Below, piece after piece: positions 26,677 through 35,074 of a stretch of DNA of 64,000 nt. The notes below the pieces were generated by a model. The model had not been told where the DNA came from and ran no database searches. It was given only the letters and a program-made list of their open reading frames with translations. This DNA is from Chromatocurvus sp964613795 (GTDB lineage: Bacteria > Pseudomonadota > Gammaproteobacteria > Pseudomonadales > Halieaceae): assembly GCA_964613795.1 (NCBI GenBank), contig CAZTJR010000008.1:1-64000 (forward strand), written 5' to 3'. Position 1 is the first letter of the stretch; each line of letters opens with the position of its first letter. A program made the position numbers and the translations under genes.

Positions 26677-28239
26677 TCAGAACATCAACTCAAGGTTGGT
26701 GTGGAATACGACACCATTACCGCCCACCGCGAAAGGCACGCTGGAGTAACCAACGGGGGAATCGTTGAGATACAGCATTTCGGTATTTACCCTGAAAAGA
26801 CGGCGCTGATTCGGGTACCAGTTGAGTCCCACGGCGAGATCCCAGGGGTCGCCGTACTCACCGAAGATCTTCGAACCAGCTGCATAGGCCTGCAGCGTAC
26901 GTGGCAACAGCATGCTTCCCACCTGCAGCTGAAACCCGTGATCGAACAGCTCGTCCTCGGGTATATCGCCCACCGTTGACAGATTATTCACGGAGCGCCA
27001 GTAGTATTCGCCCTCCACAGACCAGCCTCGGTGCTTGTAGCCGGCGTCAACTGCCGCCATGCGGTATGTCGCACGATTGACCTGGCCGTCTGTGCCAAAG
27101 GCGCCTGGCTGAAAGAGCAGCGTTCCATCGGAGAGGCGTATCTGGGCGTTTTCGATGGCTTCTGTGTTAGGTTGCGTCTGGCGATCCTCGCGGGACTGCG
27201 TGAAATGGATTCCGAAGCTTGTGGCTGGATCTTCATGGTATTCGAAGTCGCCGTAGCCACCGGCAGGGCCGAAGTCGCCCTGGGGCGTCCACCACAGCGC
27301 TCCGGAGAAGGTATTCAGGCTGTCATCCAGCTGGTCGGCGCTGATCCCCACCTGACTGAGATTGTTGCCGAGCATGACGCGGTAGTTCAGATTGTTCTCG
27401 AATGCGCCGGACGCCCAGATTCCCGACGTATAGCTGGGCCGGAAGAACTCATCAGCGATGGTCCTGTTGTCGGCCTTGTTCCAGAACGGAAAGGTCCCGC
27501 GCAGGCTGCGCGTGCCGGGGAGACCACCGATGCCCATGCCGACATCCAGCGCCGGTGAAAAGCGATAGCTCAGGTTGCCGGCGATCACAACAGACGCCGC
27601 ATCGCCCTGATTGGCGTTCGATGTCCAGGTATAGAAGTTGTAGCGAAAGGATGGATCGTACAGCCAGCCCTTGAAGTACAGGTTGATCTTGTTCAGCTGG
27701 AAATCATTGCGCTGGTCAATGTCCCGCTCACGTCCGAAGGCATCGACATAGCTGTCGTCGAGGGCCTGCTGGTTGAGATAACGGACATAGGCCCAGGCGC
27801 TGAAGTTGAGGTCCCCCTGAGGGGTATCCACGAGTTTGAAACCCTGTCCACCAGGCTGGAACTCACCAAAGCTTTTCCTTTCGGGATCGTAATCCATGGG
27901 TGGTGGCGTGCGCAGGCCCGCATTGAGCGCATACGTTCTGAGCTCCACAGGCCCGGGTGCGGACGCTACCCCCTCACCTACACTCGCCGTTTCAGGCTGC
28001 GTCGCTCTTGGCTGATCACCGCTGCTGATGCGGCTCTCAAGCTCTTTGATGCGCGATTCCCGCTCAGCGAGCTTGCGCCTGAGTTCGCGCTGGTTGGCCT
28101 CCAATACTTCGAGCCGTTGCAGGATGCGGTCGGTATCGGCGGCCGCGACATCGGCAACGGCCGCAGTGACGGCAAGCAGCGGTATGCCGGCAAGCGCTGC
28201 GAGTGTAACCCCCGCCATGCTGTGAGCGCGCAGAAGCAT
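26677..28239 (-). CDS. Outer-membrane porin with N-terminal coiled coil (OprO/OprP-like)
   Basis: 520 residues: a signal peptide, then a coiled coil (about 36-72; 'ILQRLEVLEANQRELRRKL'), a linker, then a beta-barrel of alternating aromatic and hydrophobic strands ending 'FHTNLELMF' with the C-terminal Phe typical of outer-membrane barrels. The coiled-coil-plus-barrel layout resembles phosphate-selective or related substrate-specific trimeric porins. The specificity cannot be read from sequence. It is 2 bp downstream of the exported glutaminase gene, so the two are co-expressed and the porin may admit the same substrate. Confidence 0.83.
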   Translation of the reverse strand: MLLRAHSMAGVTLAALAGIPLLAVTAAVADVAAADTDRILQRLEVLEANQRELRRKLAERESRIKELESRISSGDQPRATQPETASVGEGVASAPGPVELRTYALNAGLRTPPPMDYDPERKSFGEFQPGGQGFKLVDTPQGDLNFSAWAYVRYLNQQALDDSYVDAFGRERDIDQRNDFQLNKINLYFKGWLYDPSFRYNFYTWTSNANQGDAASVVIAGNLSYRFSPALDVGMGIGGLPGTRSLRGTFPFWNKADNRTIADEFFRPSYTSGIWASGAFENNLNYRVMLGNNLSQVGISADQLDDSLNTFSGALWWTPQGDFGPAGGYGDFEYHEDPATSFGIHFTQSREDRQTQPNTEAIENAQIRLSDGTLLFQPGAFGTDGQVNRATYRMAAVDAGYKHRGWSVEGEYYWRSVNNLSTVGDIPEDELFDHGFQLQVGSMLLPRTLQAYAAGSKIFGEYGDPWDLAVGLNWYPNQRRLFRVNTEMLYLNDSPVGYSSVPFAVGGNGVVFHTNLELMF

Positions 28240-28241
28240 TG

Positions 28242-29291
28242 TTACCTGACCTCCACAGGCTCGACCTCGTAAGGATTGCCGCCAAGCGTTTCAGAAATAT
28301 AGTCGATAGCCGCCTGTGCCTTGACGCTGTTTCCAGCCTCGTCGAGCGGCGGCGCGATGGCGGCTATGCCGAAGTTTCCTGGCGAGACCGCGATGATGCC
28401 GCCACCCACGCCACTCTTGGCAGGCAGGCCGGTGCGGTAGAGCCACTTGCCGGTATCGTCATACAGCCCCGCAGTGGCCATGATGGATAACACTTCAGGG
28501 ACGTTTGCTGACGCCATCACCGCCTCCCCGCTGACTGGATTCTGTCCGGCATTGGCGAGCGTACCTGCCATGACCGCGAGGTCTCGCGCATTGACGTTGA
28601 TTGAGCACTGCTCCGTGTAAATATCGGTTGCGCGATCGGGGTCGGATTCAATGTGTCCATAGGCGTACATCAGCCTGCCAATCGCCTGGTTGCGCTGGTT
28701 GGTCGCTGCCTCGGACTCATAGACTGGCTGGTTCACGGCTAACGGGCGCCCGGCGAAGCGCGAATGAAAGTCGAGAATGCGATTCCACACCTCGTCGCGG
28801 GAATCACCCGGGACCCGGCTCGTGGTGGCAATGGCGCCGGCGTTGACCATCGGATTCATTTCCGCGCCACGATGCTGTTCGATCGCGACGATGGAGTTAA
28901 AAACCTGGCCCGTGGCATCCACGCCGACACCCGCCAGCGCAAATTCAGTGCCCTCCGTCTCCATCACAAGCGCCATGGTGAAAACCTTGGATATTGACTG
29001 TATGGACACCTCGGACTCGACATTGCCGGCGGTGAACACGCGTCCGTCGGGGGTGACCAGCGCTATGCCGAAGAGATCGGAATCCACCTCTGCGAGTGCC
29101 GGAATGTAATCTGCGTTGGCGCCTTCATCGACGTCCTTGAACGCGGACAGTGCATCGTTGAGGACAGACTGAATCCTGCGATCCGACAGCGAGCTGATAT
29201 CGCTGGCGTGCACGGTAGCGTTGAGGGTCAGCGCGCACAAGGTGACAGCGGCGGCGTGCCATAGGGATGTGGCAAAAGTGTGCTTTTTCAT
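28242..29291 (-). CDS. glsA: Exported glutaminase A
   Basis: 349 residues. Residues from about 45 are a complete serine-dependent glutaminase (beta-lactamase fold) converting glutamine to glutamate and ammonia. Visible motifs are 'SIQSISKVFT' (catalytic S-x-x-K), 'EMNPMVNAGAIA', 'YESEAATNQRNQAIG', and 'PAKSGVGGGIIAV' near the end. Unlike the usual cytoplasmic GlsA, this one has a signal peptide ('AVTLCALTLNATVHASD'), so it should act in the periplasm. The ATG at 29291 follows GGAGA; an upstream frame extension would bury the signal peptide. It lies between two porin genes, 25 bp and 2 bp away. Confidence 0.93.
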   Translation of the reverse strand: MKKHTFATSLWHAAAVTLCALTLNATVHASDISSLSDRRIQSVLNDALSAFKDVDEGANADYIPALAEVDSDLFGIALVTPDGRVFTAGNVESEVSIQSISKVFTMALVMETEGTEFALAGVGVDATGQVFNSIVAIEQHRGAEMNPMVNAGAIATTSRVPGDSRDEVWNRILDFHSRFAGRPLAVNQPVYESEAATNQRNQAIGRLMYAYGHIESDPDRATDIYTEQCSINVNARDLAVMAGTLANAGQNPVSGEAVMASANVPEVLSIMATAGLYDDTGKWLYRTGLPAKSGVGGGIIAVSPGNFGIAAIAPPLDEAGNSVKAQAAIDYISETLGGNPYEVEPVEVR

Positions 29292-29316
29292 CTGCGTTCT
29301 CCGGTCAGGTCGTGAA

Positions 29317-30501
29317 TCAGAAGTTGAACTTGAAAGAAAACTGAACGCGGGTGTCGGTGCCGTCGGCACTGTCGTTCAGGCTGAGCGCGCCATGTATCAG
29401 TTCGGCACCCACGGTGATGTTGTCTGCCGGGTAATGCAGCAGATTGACCAGGCCGTAATCCAGGGTGTCGAAGGCGTCGTCGTCCTGGCCGCGCGTGTTG
29501 TCCATATCCACGCCGCTCCAGCCAATGGAAGAACTCCACCTGTCATTCCACCAGCGGTCATAGAACAGCAGCCACCCGATGACAGGCACTGTGGTTGCAC
29601 GGAGTTGCTCGTCGGGCGCCAGGTCGATACCGCCGTCATTCAGGTAGTTGCCGATGCCCTCGCCAACAGCCACCTGCCAGCGCAAGCGATCGCGGCCAAC
29701 CGTGTTCAGCGTGCCGGACAGGTTGACACCGTAGCCGAACTCCTCCCCGGAAAAGGCCTCTCCCGTGACATCGTCTGTTGCCTCGAAAGCGACCTGCCGC
29801 AGTATGCCGGCGGCCTGAAAATGGCCCCATTCCCGCTGGATGCGCCAGTGCGCAGTCAGGTCCGGCAGCTCTTCCTTGCTGCGAACGTCAAGAGCGGGGG
29901 CGACCTCAGAGACTTTGCCGGAGTCGATACCCGCAGAAGGTGATTCAAGCGCGATGGCGATGCGCTGCGATTCTGTCGATACCGGTGTCCAACGAGCCTG
30001 TATGTTGCGGAAGAACATCATGCCCGATGGTCCCCAGTAATCGATGGAATTGGGGAACACGTCCCCATCCATGAACACGGAATTGGTCTGCCCGAAACCG
30101 AACTGGTTAATTTCAGCCCAGGCATGTCGGAGACGGGGCGTGATCTTGCCGGCGTCCGTGCCAACGCCAAAGAGCTCAAACTCCAGCTTTGTCTTGATGA
30201 CCCCGATATCGGTAGGCACGCTCGCGTTGACGCCGTAACGTGTTTGTCTGACGCCGAAGATCAGCTCTCCGTCAGAGCCGCAGCCGGCGTCACCGGGACA
30301 ATTCACCGGAATCTGGGACGGGCGCAATGTATCGTTCCAGTCTGGATTGACCCTGTCGAAATCGTAGATCGCGTCCAGCATGATGTGTCCGTAGAAATCC
30401 AGCTCTACCTCCTGCGCAGACGCTGACAGGGTGATGCCAAGCAGCAATGCACCACCGAGGAACCTCCCGGTATTTTCCGTATATCTGTTGATCTTCCTCA
30501 A
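29317..30501 (-). CDS. DcaP-like outer-membrane porin
   Basis: 394 residues with a signal peptide ('LLLGITLSASAQEV') and a 16-strand-like barrel beginning 'LDFYGHIMLDAIYDFDRVNP' and ending 'RVQFSFKFNF' with a terminal Phe. The 'GHIMLDAIYDFD' opening and size fit the DcaP trimeric porin family, which admits small organic acids. The start is the TTG at 30501 because AAAGGAGAGAGG sits just upstream; the frame continues for 78 nt without a better site. It lies directly upstream of the exported glutaminase gene, as part of the same unit. Confidence 0.84.
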   Translation of the reverse strand: MRKINRYTENTGRFLGGALLLGITLSASAQEVELDFYGHIMLDAIYDFDRVNPDWNDTLRPSQIPVNCPGDAGCGSDGELIFGVRQTRYGVNASVPTDIGVIKTKLEFELFGVGTDAGKITPRLRHAWAEINQFGFGQTNSVFMDGDVFPNSIDYWGPSGMMFFRNIQARWTPVSTESQRIAIALESPSAGIDSGKVSEVAPALDVRSKEELPDLTAHWRIQREWGHFQAAGILRQVAFEATDDVTGEAFSGEEFGYGVNLSGTLNTVGRDRLRWQVAVGEGIGNYLNDGGIDLAPDEQLRATTVPVIGWLLFYDRWWNDRWSSSIGWSGVDMDNTRGQDDDAFDTLDYGLVNLLHYPADNITVGAELIHGALSLNDSADGTDTRVQFSFKFNF

Positions 30502-30620
30502 AACGCCTCTCTCCTTTGTCAGACTGTTGTGGTTGGGCAGCGCAGGCCTACCCTCGCCCGCAAAAACGACACTCGTCACACCCGGGGCAGGTCACTTGCC
30601 GTGCCGCGGCTTGAGCCGGA

Positions 30621-31832
30621 TCAGGCCTCCTGGCTCTGGTCTTTATTGCTGGCCGCACACACCGTCGGTGCGTGGTAATCAAGATTCATCAGGCGGAAAT
30701 AGTTTTCGCCAAGCGCAATGTTGCGAAACGCCTCGTCATTGAGGAAACGCAGGACACGGCTGGTGACGTCCAGTTCCTGTGCGTAATCCGCAAATTGCTT
30801 GCTGCCTGCTGCAACAAAATCAGATCCGGCCAGAATGCGGTCGGAGTACTCGTTGAAAAATGCCACGAAGCGATCGCCCCAGCGGTGATAGGCGTTGTAG
30901 AGCACATCCCAGGAGATATCGAGCATCAGGTTGGGGTGCGCATCCAGGCGCTGCTTCATGATGGCGATGTGCTGGTCAGGATCCATCGTGGTGAGCTCTT
31001 TCGACAGGCCCATGTGGGCCCAGACAATGGTGTTGTCCGGATAGGACATCAGGACCTCATCCATAAGAAACAGGAACGCCGTGGGGTTTGCGTCATTGCC
31101 AAGATCTGCGTGCAGAGTCACGGGCATATTGCGCGCTCTCAGAATCGCCATAAACGGCGCCCAGGCGACTATCGACTCAGTGGTGGCAGGCTCATGACCG
31201 TTGCCCAGCAGCGCCTGCTTGATAACGTTGAGCTCGCCAGCCCAGGTGAACATGCCCGGAAACTCGCGATCGTAAAGTTCGATAATCGACACTGCGTCTT
31301 GCGGATTCGCAAGATCCATAAATGTCATGGACAGGGTAATATGCAGGTTGCCTGGGTCTTGCTGGCTAACCTCCACCGCGTTGATAACGTCATTTCTGAT
31401 AGATGGCTTGGCGGCGGTACCGACGCAGTCAAGATAGTAGGTACATGCCGAGTCGAGCGGCAGTGCCTGGCCGATACCAAAGTAGTTCACAAAGCGCACA
31501 CCCAGCCGGTCGAAATAGCTGGACAGCTCGCCTGGAGGAATGGCCGGGCCGCCAAAGGGTCGTGGATGAAAGTGCGCATCCACGACCGGCGTTTGACTTT
31601 CGTCATTGCGGTCAAAGCAGGCCTGCTGTGCCGGCCCCTCTATAAATGATGCGAGATCGCGCTGCGGGTCAGACGTCGCAGTCGAAGGCGCTTCGCTCAC
31701 TGACGGCGAGCCGACACACCCGGCCAGACAGGCGGTCAGGGCCGTTGGCAGCAGGAGTGATCTGGTAAAGGGTCGCTCTGCGGTCGCGAACACCCTCTTC
31801 GGCGTTATCCGGCGCGACGTTTTGTTTTTCAT
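30621..31832 (-). CDS. Amidohydrolase-2 family lipoprotein
   Basis: A 403-residue lipoprotein (lipobox 'LTACLAGCVGS') with a TIM-barrel metal-dependent hydrolase of the amidohydrolase_2 type. Seen are 'VVDAHFHPRP' (HxH metal ligands), 'VTLHADLGND', 'VWAHMGLSKE' and 'ILAGSDF' with the late Asp. Family members hydrolyse or decarboxylate cyclic and carboxylic substrates; the substrate here is not assignable. The ATG at 31832 is used; it has no strong ribosome site. It is the first gene of the minus-strand cluster and divergent from AraC copy 2, its likely regulator. Confidence 0.85.
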   Translation of the reverse strand: MKNKTSRRITPKRVFATAERPFTRSLLLPTALTACLAGCVGSPSVSEAPSTATSDPQRDLASFIEGPAQQACFDRNDESQTPVVDAHFHPRPFGGPAIPPGELSSYFDRLGVRFVNYFGIGQALPLDSACTYYLDCVGTAAKPSIRNDVINAVEVSQQDPGNLHITLSMTFMDLANPQDAVSIIELYDREFPGMFTWAGELNVIKQALLGNGHEPATTESIVAWAPFMAILRARNMPVTLHADLGNDANPTAFLFLMDEVLMSYPDNTIVWAHMGLSKELTTMDPDQHIAIMKQRLDAHPNLMLDISWDVLYNAYHRWGDRFVAFFNEYSDRILAGSDFVAAGSKQFADYAQELDVTSRVLRFLNDEAFRNIALGENYFRLMNLDYHAPTVCAASNKDQSQEA

Positions 31833-31905
31833 ACCATTGTCTGCTGCTGCGAGGTAAAAAGAGGGCGCAGACTTTAGGTGTGAGGCCGGGGTTCGGAAAG
31901 CAGCG

Positions 31906-32030
31906 AAAGTGCAAGTATGCCTGCTGCCAGCGAGGGTCATCGACTCGCCGGCATGATCGCCGCCGTCGACAGCGGCGTAACGCCGCTGATTGCGAAAGGC
32001 ATCAGCCGAGGGTAGAAAAAGTGCAAGTAT
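31906..32030. promoter_or_regulatory. Direct repeats AAAGTGCAAGTAT flanking a palindrome; likely AraC-type operator region
   Basis: The 13-mer AAAGTGCAAGTAT occurs at 31906-31918 and again at 32018-32030 in the same orientation. Between them lies a perfect dyad at 31970-31988 with arms CAGCGGCG and CGCCGCTG around TAA. AraC-family proteins commonly bind direct repeats in the divergent region next to their own gene. The layout fits control of both the amidohydrolase-led cluster and the regulator itself. Confidence 0.55.
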
Positions 32031-32121
32031 TGGCGTTTGCGGGATTTAACAAAGCCCGCGCGTAGCGAGGGATGTTCTGTCCCGGTAAAGTAATGCGATG
32101 TTTCGGAGTCAGGAAGTCACC

Positions 32122-33150
32122 ATGGCACGAACGTCTCATACGCGATTCCACTCGGCAGAAGAGTTTGAGCAAGGAATCGCAGCACTCATCGATGGTGAAT
32201 GCACCCAATCCACCGTAGGTCCAACCGACATTACCCTTGCCACTCGTTACGAGTCCGGGTGTATCGTCCACGGCTGCCACTCCACGCAGCAGATGCTGCT
32301 TCGGGGCTCGCGAAGCCCGGACTTCTGGACACTCTCCCCTGTTGGCAGGGCTGCCGAGGGTGGGCGATTCCATGGTCGTTCAATGACGTCCAGTGATCTT
32401 GTCATGCTGAATCCTGGCGGAGACGCCTACCAACAGGTTTTCCCGGGTCAACGCCAGCTTGCTGTATCCGTTCCGGTGCCTCTCGTGGAGAAGATACTTG
32501 AAGTGGAACATTGTCGTTCAGCGGACAGCTTATTGAAGGAATGGCGGGTGAAGACAGACCCTGGCGTAACAAATGAGCTTGAACAGCTGCTGCAACAGAT
32601 CCTCCGGGAACAGAGCGCGGCAGCGAACAGCGGTGCGCCCGAAGATCTCGCTTCCCGGGTACTGGCGCTGGCAATGACGGGTCGCCAGTCCGCAACGGCG
32701 CGGGTGAACGTGGTTCATCGGCGGCGAGTGGTCGCACGCGCGGAGGCGCTGATTCGCAGCCGGCTTCATGCGCCACCTACTGTCATGGCCTTATGCGAGA
32801 CGACGAATACGAGCCGAAGGGCACTTTTTTATGCCTTCGAATCCTTGCTGGGGCGCTCTCCAATACAGCACGCCAACATTCTTCGCCTGCATGCGGCCAG
32901 GCGTCGCATTACCGAGTCCGGCTCTGATGGCACCGTCAGGGCGGTGGCCGAAGAACTGGGGTTCTGGCATCCGGGCCAGTTTTCAGCAGACTATCGCAGG
33001 CTGTTTGGTGAGCTGCCAAGCGAAACAAAAAGGCTGGGGCCTTCATCGAGGAGACGCGTTGGTAAACGCCACGCGATCCTGAAGCCCAATACGCTGTATC
33101 CGGACGTTCTGGAAGGTGTGGTCGGTGAACGTCTCGCTCGCAGATGCTGA
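32122..33150 (+). CDS. AraC-family transcriptional regulator (copy 2)
   Basis: 342 residues, clearly paralogous to the AraC protein at 22122. Both share the N-terminal motif ('FHSAEEFEQ'), a central 'GRSMTSSDLVMLNPGGDAYQQ' equivalent, and the DNA-binding half with 'PPTVMALCETTNTSRRALFY', 'LLGRSPIQHANILRLHAARR' and 'FWHPGQFSADYRRLFGELP'. The ATG at 32122 follows AGGAAG; an upstream ATG at 32098 lacks one. It is divergent from the amidohydrolase-led cluster and probably regulates it. Confidence 0.87.
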   Translation: MARTSHTRFHSAEEFEQGIAALIDGECTQSTVGPTDITLATRYESGCIVHGCHSTQQMLLRGSRSPDFWTLSPVGRAAEGGRFHGRSMTSSDLVMLNPGGDAYQQVFPGQRQLAVSVPVPLVEKILEVEHCRSADSLLKEWRVKTDPGVTNELEQLLQQILREQSAAANSGAPEDLASRVLALAMTGRQSATARVNVVHRRRVVARAEALIRSRLHAPPTVMALCETTNTSRRALFYAFESLLGRSPIQHANILRLHAARRRITESGSDGTVRAVAEELGFWHPGQFSADYRRLFGELPSETKRLGPSSRRRVGKRHAILKPNTLYPDVLEGVVGERLARRC

Positions 33151-33186
33151 CGCGCTTCAACTTACAACCATGGAAATGTGTATCGA

Positions 33187-33864
33187 ATGAGAAAAACTAT
33201 CTTGCTAGCTCCCCTGATCGCGCTGGCCACCCTGCTGCTGGCTGAAAACATCAGGGCCCAGGTCGTTGGCAGCTCTGCGGCATCGCGCGCAGGCAGCTGG
33301 GAAACGTCTTTTGGACTGCTTGTAAACGACGATATCAGCAGCTCTGGTCCAGAAGGGAGCTCACTAGAGATAGATCAGGATCTGGGTCTGTCATTCAGTC
33401 TTGGTTATAATATAACAAACACTATTGCGGTGCGATTCGACGCTGCGTGGCTGAAGCCTGACTACAACGCCATCCTCAATACCGAGAACGAGGGTCTCCT
33501 GGAAATCAATCACGAGCTATCGGTTTTCAGCGGCCATTTCAACGGCGTCTGGAATATGCTCGACGGAAACGTGACGCCCTATGCGCAGGTGGGTGTCGGC
33601 TGGACCTATCTCGACTCCAATGTCATTGATGGCCCGCCGACAACCGGCTGCTGGTGGGATCCCTGGTGGGGTTACATCTGCAGCAATTTCTACTCCACTT
33701 ATAGTGATACCAACTTCAGCTGGAACGTCGGGCTGGGACTACGCTATGACATCAGCCGGGCCATGTTCCTGCGCGGTGGCCTCGAACGCAGGTACCTGGA
33801 TAGTGACAATGGTGCGGACCCGGAGTTTGACGCATTGCGCGTAGAACTCGGCTGGAAGTTCTGA
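33187..33864 (+). CDS. Outer-membrane beta-barrel protein, OmpW/OmpA-barrel-like
   Basis: 225 residues with a signal peptide ('LIALATLLLAENIRAQVV') and about eight amphipathic strands ending 'FDALRVELGWKF' with terminal Phe. The extracellular loop near residue 160 is unusual for its Trp/Cys content ('TTGCWWDPWWGYICSN'), two Cys that could pair. The start could be the GTG at 33178 or the ATG at 33187; both leave the signal peptide. It follows the AraC gene by about 36 bp on the same strand. Confidence 0.75.
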   Translation: MRKTILLAPLIALATLLLAENIRAQVVGSSAASRAGSWETSFGLLVNDDISSSGPEGSSLEIDQDLGLSFSLGYNITNTIAVRFDAAWLKPDYNAILNTENEGLLEINHELSVFSGHFNGVWNMLDGNVTPYAQVGVGWTYLDSNVIDGPPTTGCWWDPWWGYICSNFYSTYSDTNFSWNVGLGLRYDISRAMFLRGGLERRYLDSDNGADPEFDALRVELGWKF

Positions 33865-33915
33865 TTGCAGCCTTGAGTTGCAACGATCGTCGATCTCCTG
33901 GGAGACAGCTCCATC

Positions 33916-34743
33916 ATGAACCAATACCGCGTTGCACTGCGGACCCTGGTGATCGCGCTCTGTGCGTTCAACTCCAGGTATGCTCTGGCCGACGGACCCT
34001 ATCCACGCAGCACACACGAATTCGCGCTTGGCGCGACACGACAGAGTGCGCAGTCCACCGCCCTCGCAAGCGTTCCGGCGTTACCACCTGTCAATATCGA
34101 GCTCAAGGACCTGGATCTCGAGGACGAGCGCAGCTCCTGGTTTGCCGAATATCGCTGGCGTTTTCGCGAGCGCTGGCTTCTCGACGTGTTCGCATTCCAG
34201 TACCGGGACCAGGGACGGGTCGCAGCCAGCAAGGATTTCAACTACGACGGCGAACAGTTCTCGGCCGGCGCTGTCGTTGACAGCAGACTTGAAGTGGATA
34301 CCTATGCGGTAGATGTGCTTTACGCTGTGCACCAGGGGGATCGCTCCGAGGTACTCGTCGGCGGCGGTATTCACGCGTTGCAGTTAACGGCTTCGTTCCG
34401 GGCTGCCCTCGTTGGAGAAAATGAAATTGGCAGCCTGTCCCGCGCCTCCAACACTCTTCTGTATCCGGTGCCGAATTTTCGGGCACAGGGCACCTTCGAT
34501 TTTAACGATCGTGTTGGCGCAGACCTCACCGCTGGCTGGATGAGTGCCAATGTGGCTGATTATGATGGCAGCTTCGGCTATCTGCACGCTCGACTGCGCT
34601 GTCGCCTGGGAGGCCGCAGCAGCCTGTCGCTAGGCTACCAGTTCACCGCCGTCGACGTGACGCGCGAACCGGGAAACGGCCGCAGGCAGGCCTTCGACGG
34701 CGAACTGCAGGGCCCCACCCTGCAGTTCGCCTGGTCTTTCTAA
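33916..34743 (+). CDS. Putative outer-membrane beta-barrel protein
   Basis: 275 residues. A signal peptide ('LVIALCAFNSRYALADG') precedes a run of amphipathic beta strands ('WFAEYRWRFRERWLLDVFAF', 'VDTYAVDVLYAVHQGDRSEV', 'LSLGYQFTAVDVT') and a terminal 'PTLQFAWSF' with Phe. It looks like a small 8- to 10-strand barrel but I cannot name a family. GGGAG precedes the ATG. It lies 51 bp after the previous barrel gene, so the two are probably co-expressed. Confidence 0.7.
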   Translation: MNQYRVALRTLVIALCAFNSRYALADGPYPRSTHEFALGATRQSAQSTALASVPALPPVNIELKDLDLEDERSSWFAEYRWRFRERWLLDVFAFQYRDQGRVAASKDFNYDGEQFSAGAVVDSRLEVDTYAVDVLYAVHQGDRSEVLVGGGIHALQLTASFRAALVGENEIGSLSRASNTLLYPVPNFRAQGTFDFNDRVGADLTAGWMSANVADYDGSFGYLHARLRCRLGGRSSLSLGYQFTAVDVTREPGNGRRQAFDGELQGPTLQFAWSF

Positions 34744-34948
34744 AAACACCACAGACTTCATATGCAGCGCTGCCAGGCCCGTTCTCGGGTACTCGACGTC
34801 GCACTGTTTCAACATCGCGGCAATAGTCAACGGGGAATCCACCGTTCATGTTCTACTTGATGTCTGCATTTCGCCGCGGAGGCGGCGGAATAGACGCTTT
34901 CGGAGACATAGACCGGATTGGTCTAAAAAATCATTTTCAAACGCCCAT
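34744..34948. other. Spacer upstream of the nrdJ promoter
   Basis: About 205 bp without a convincing gene. It holds a GC-rich hairpin (CGCCGC/GCGGCG around GGAG, 34872-34887) without a T-run and a dyad, TAGACC-GGATT-GGTCTA, at 34909-34925. The latter is centred 40 bp upstream of the first NrdR-like box. Confidence 0.5.
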
Positions 34949-34995
34949 ACACAATATCTAGTATTGACACAAAAAAAAGTCGCTAAATACAGTGC
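34949..34995 (+). promoter_or_regulatory. Paired NrdR boxes over the nrdJ promoter
   Basis: Box 1 has the core CAATATCTAGT (34952-34962); box 2 has the core CTAAATACAGT (34983-34993). Against the NrdR consensus core CWATATATWGT they match at 10 and 9 of 11 positions. Their centres are 31 bp apart, the helical spacing known for NrdR box pairs. A perfect -35 TTGACA (34964-34969) lies between them, and the best -10 (TACAGT, 34988-34993, 18-bp spacer) lies inside box 2. NrdR, the dATP-sensing repressor of ribonucleotide reductases, would therefore block this promoter. The regulator gene itself is not in the window. Confidence 0.75.
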
Positions 34996-35074
34996 TCAGC
35001 TATTGCGATCAGCCCCTGGCTTGCCGCAGACTACGCCCTCGCATCAACTACCGCTACCGTGGAGGCACAGCCCA

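Noticed and set aside
34964..35074. TTG start for nrdJa at 34964 adding 37 residues
   Set aside because: The TTG is part of the TTGACA -35 box and lies between two NrdR-like sites. The ATG at 35075 has a GGAGG site.
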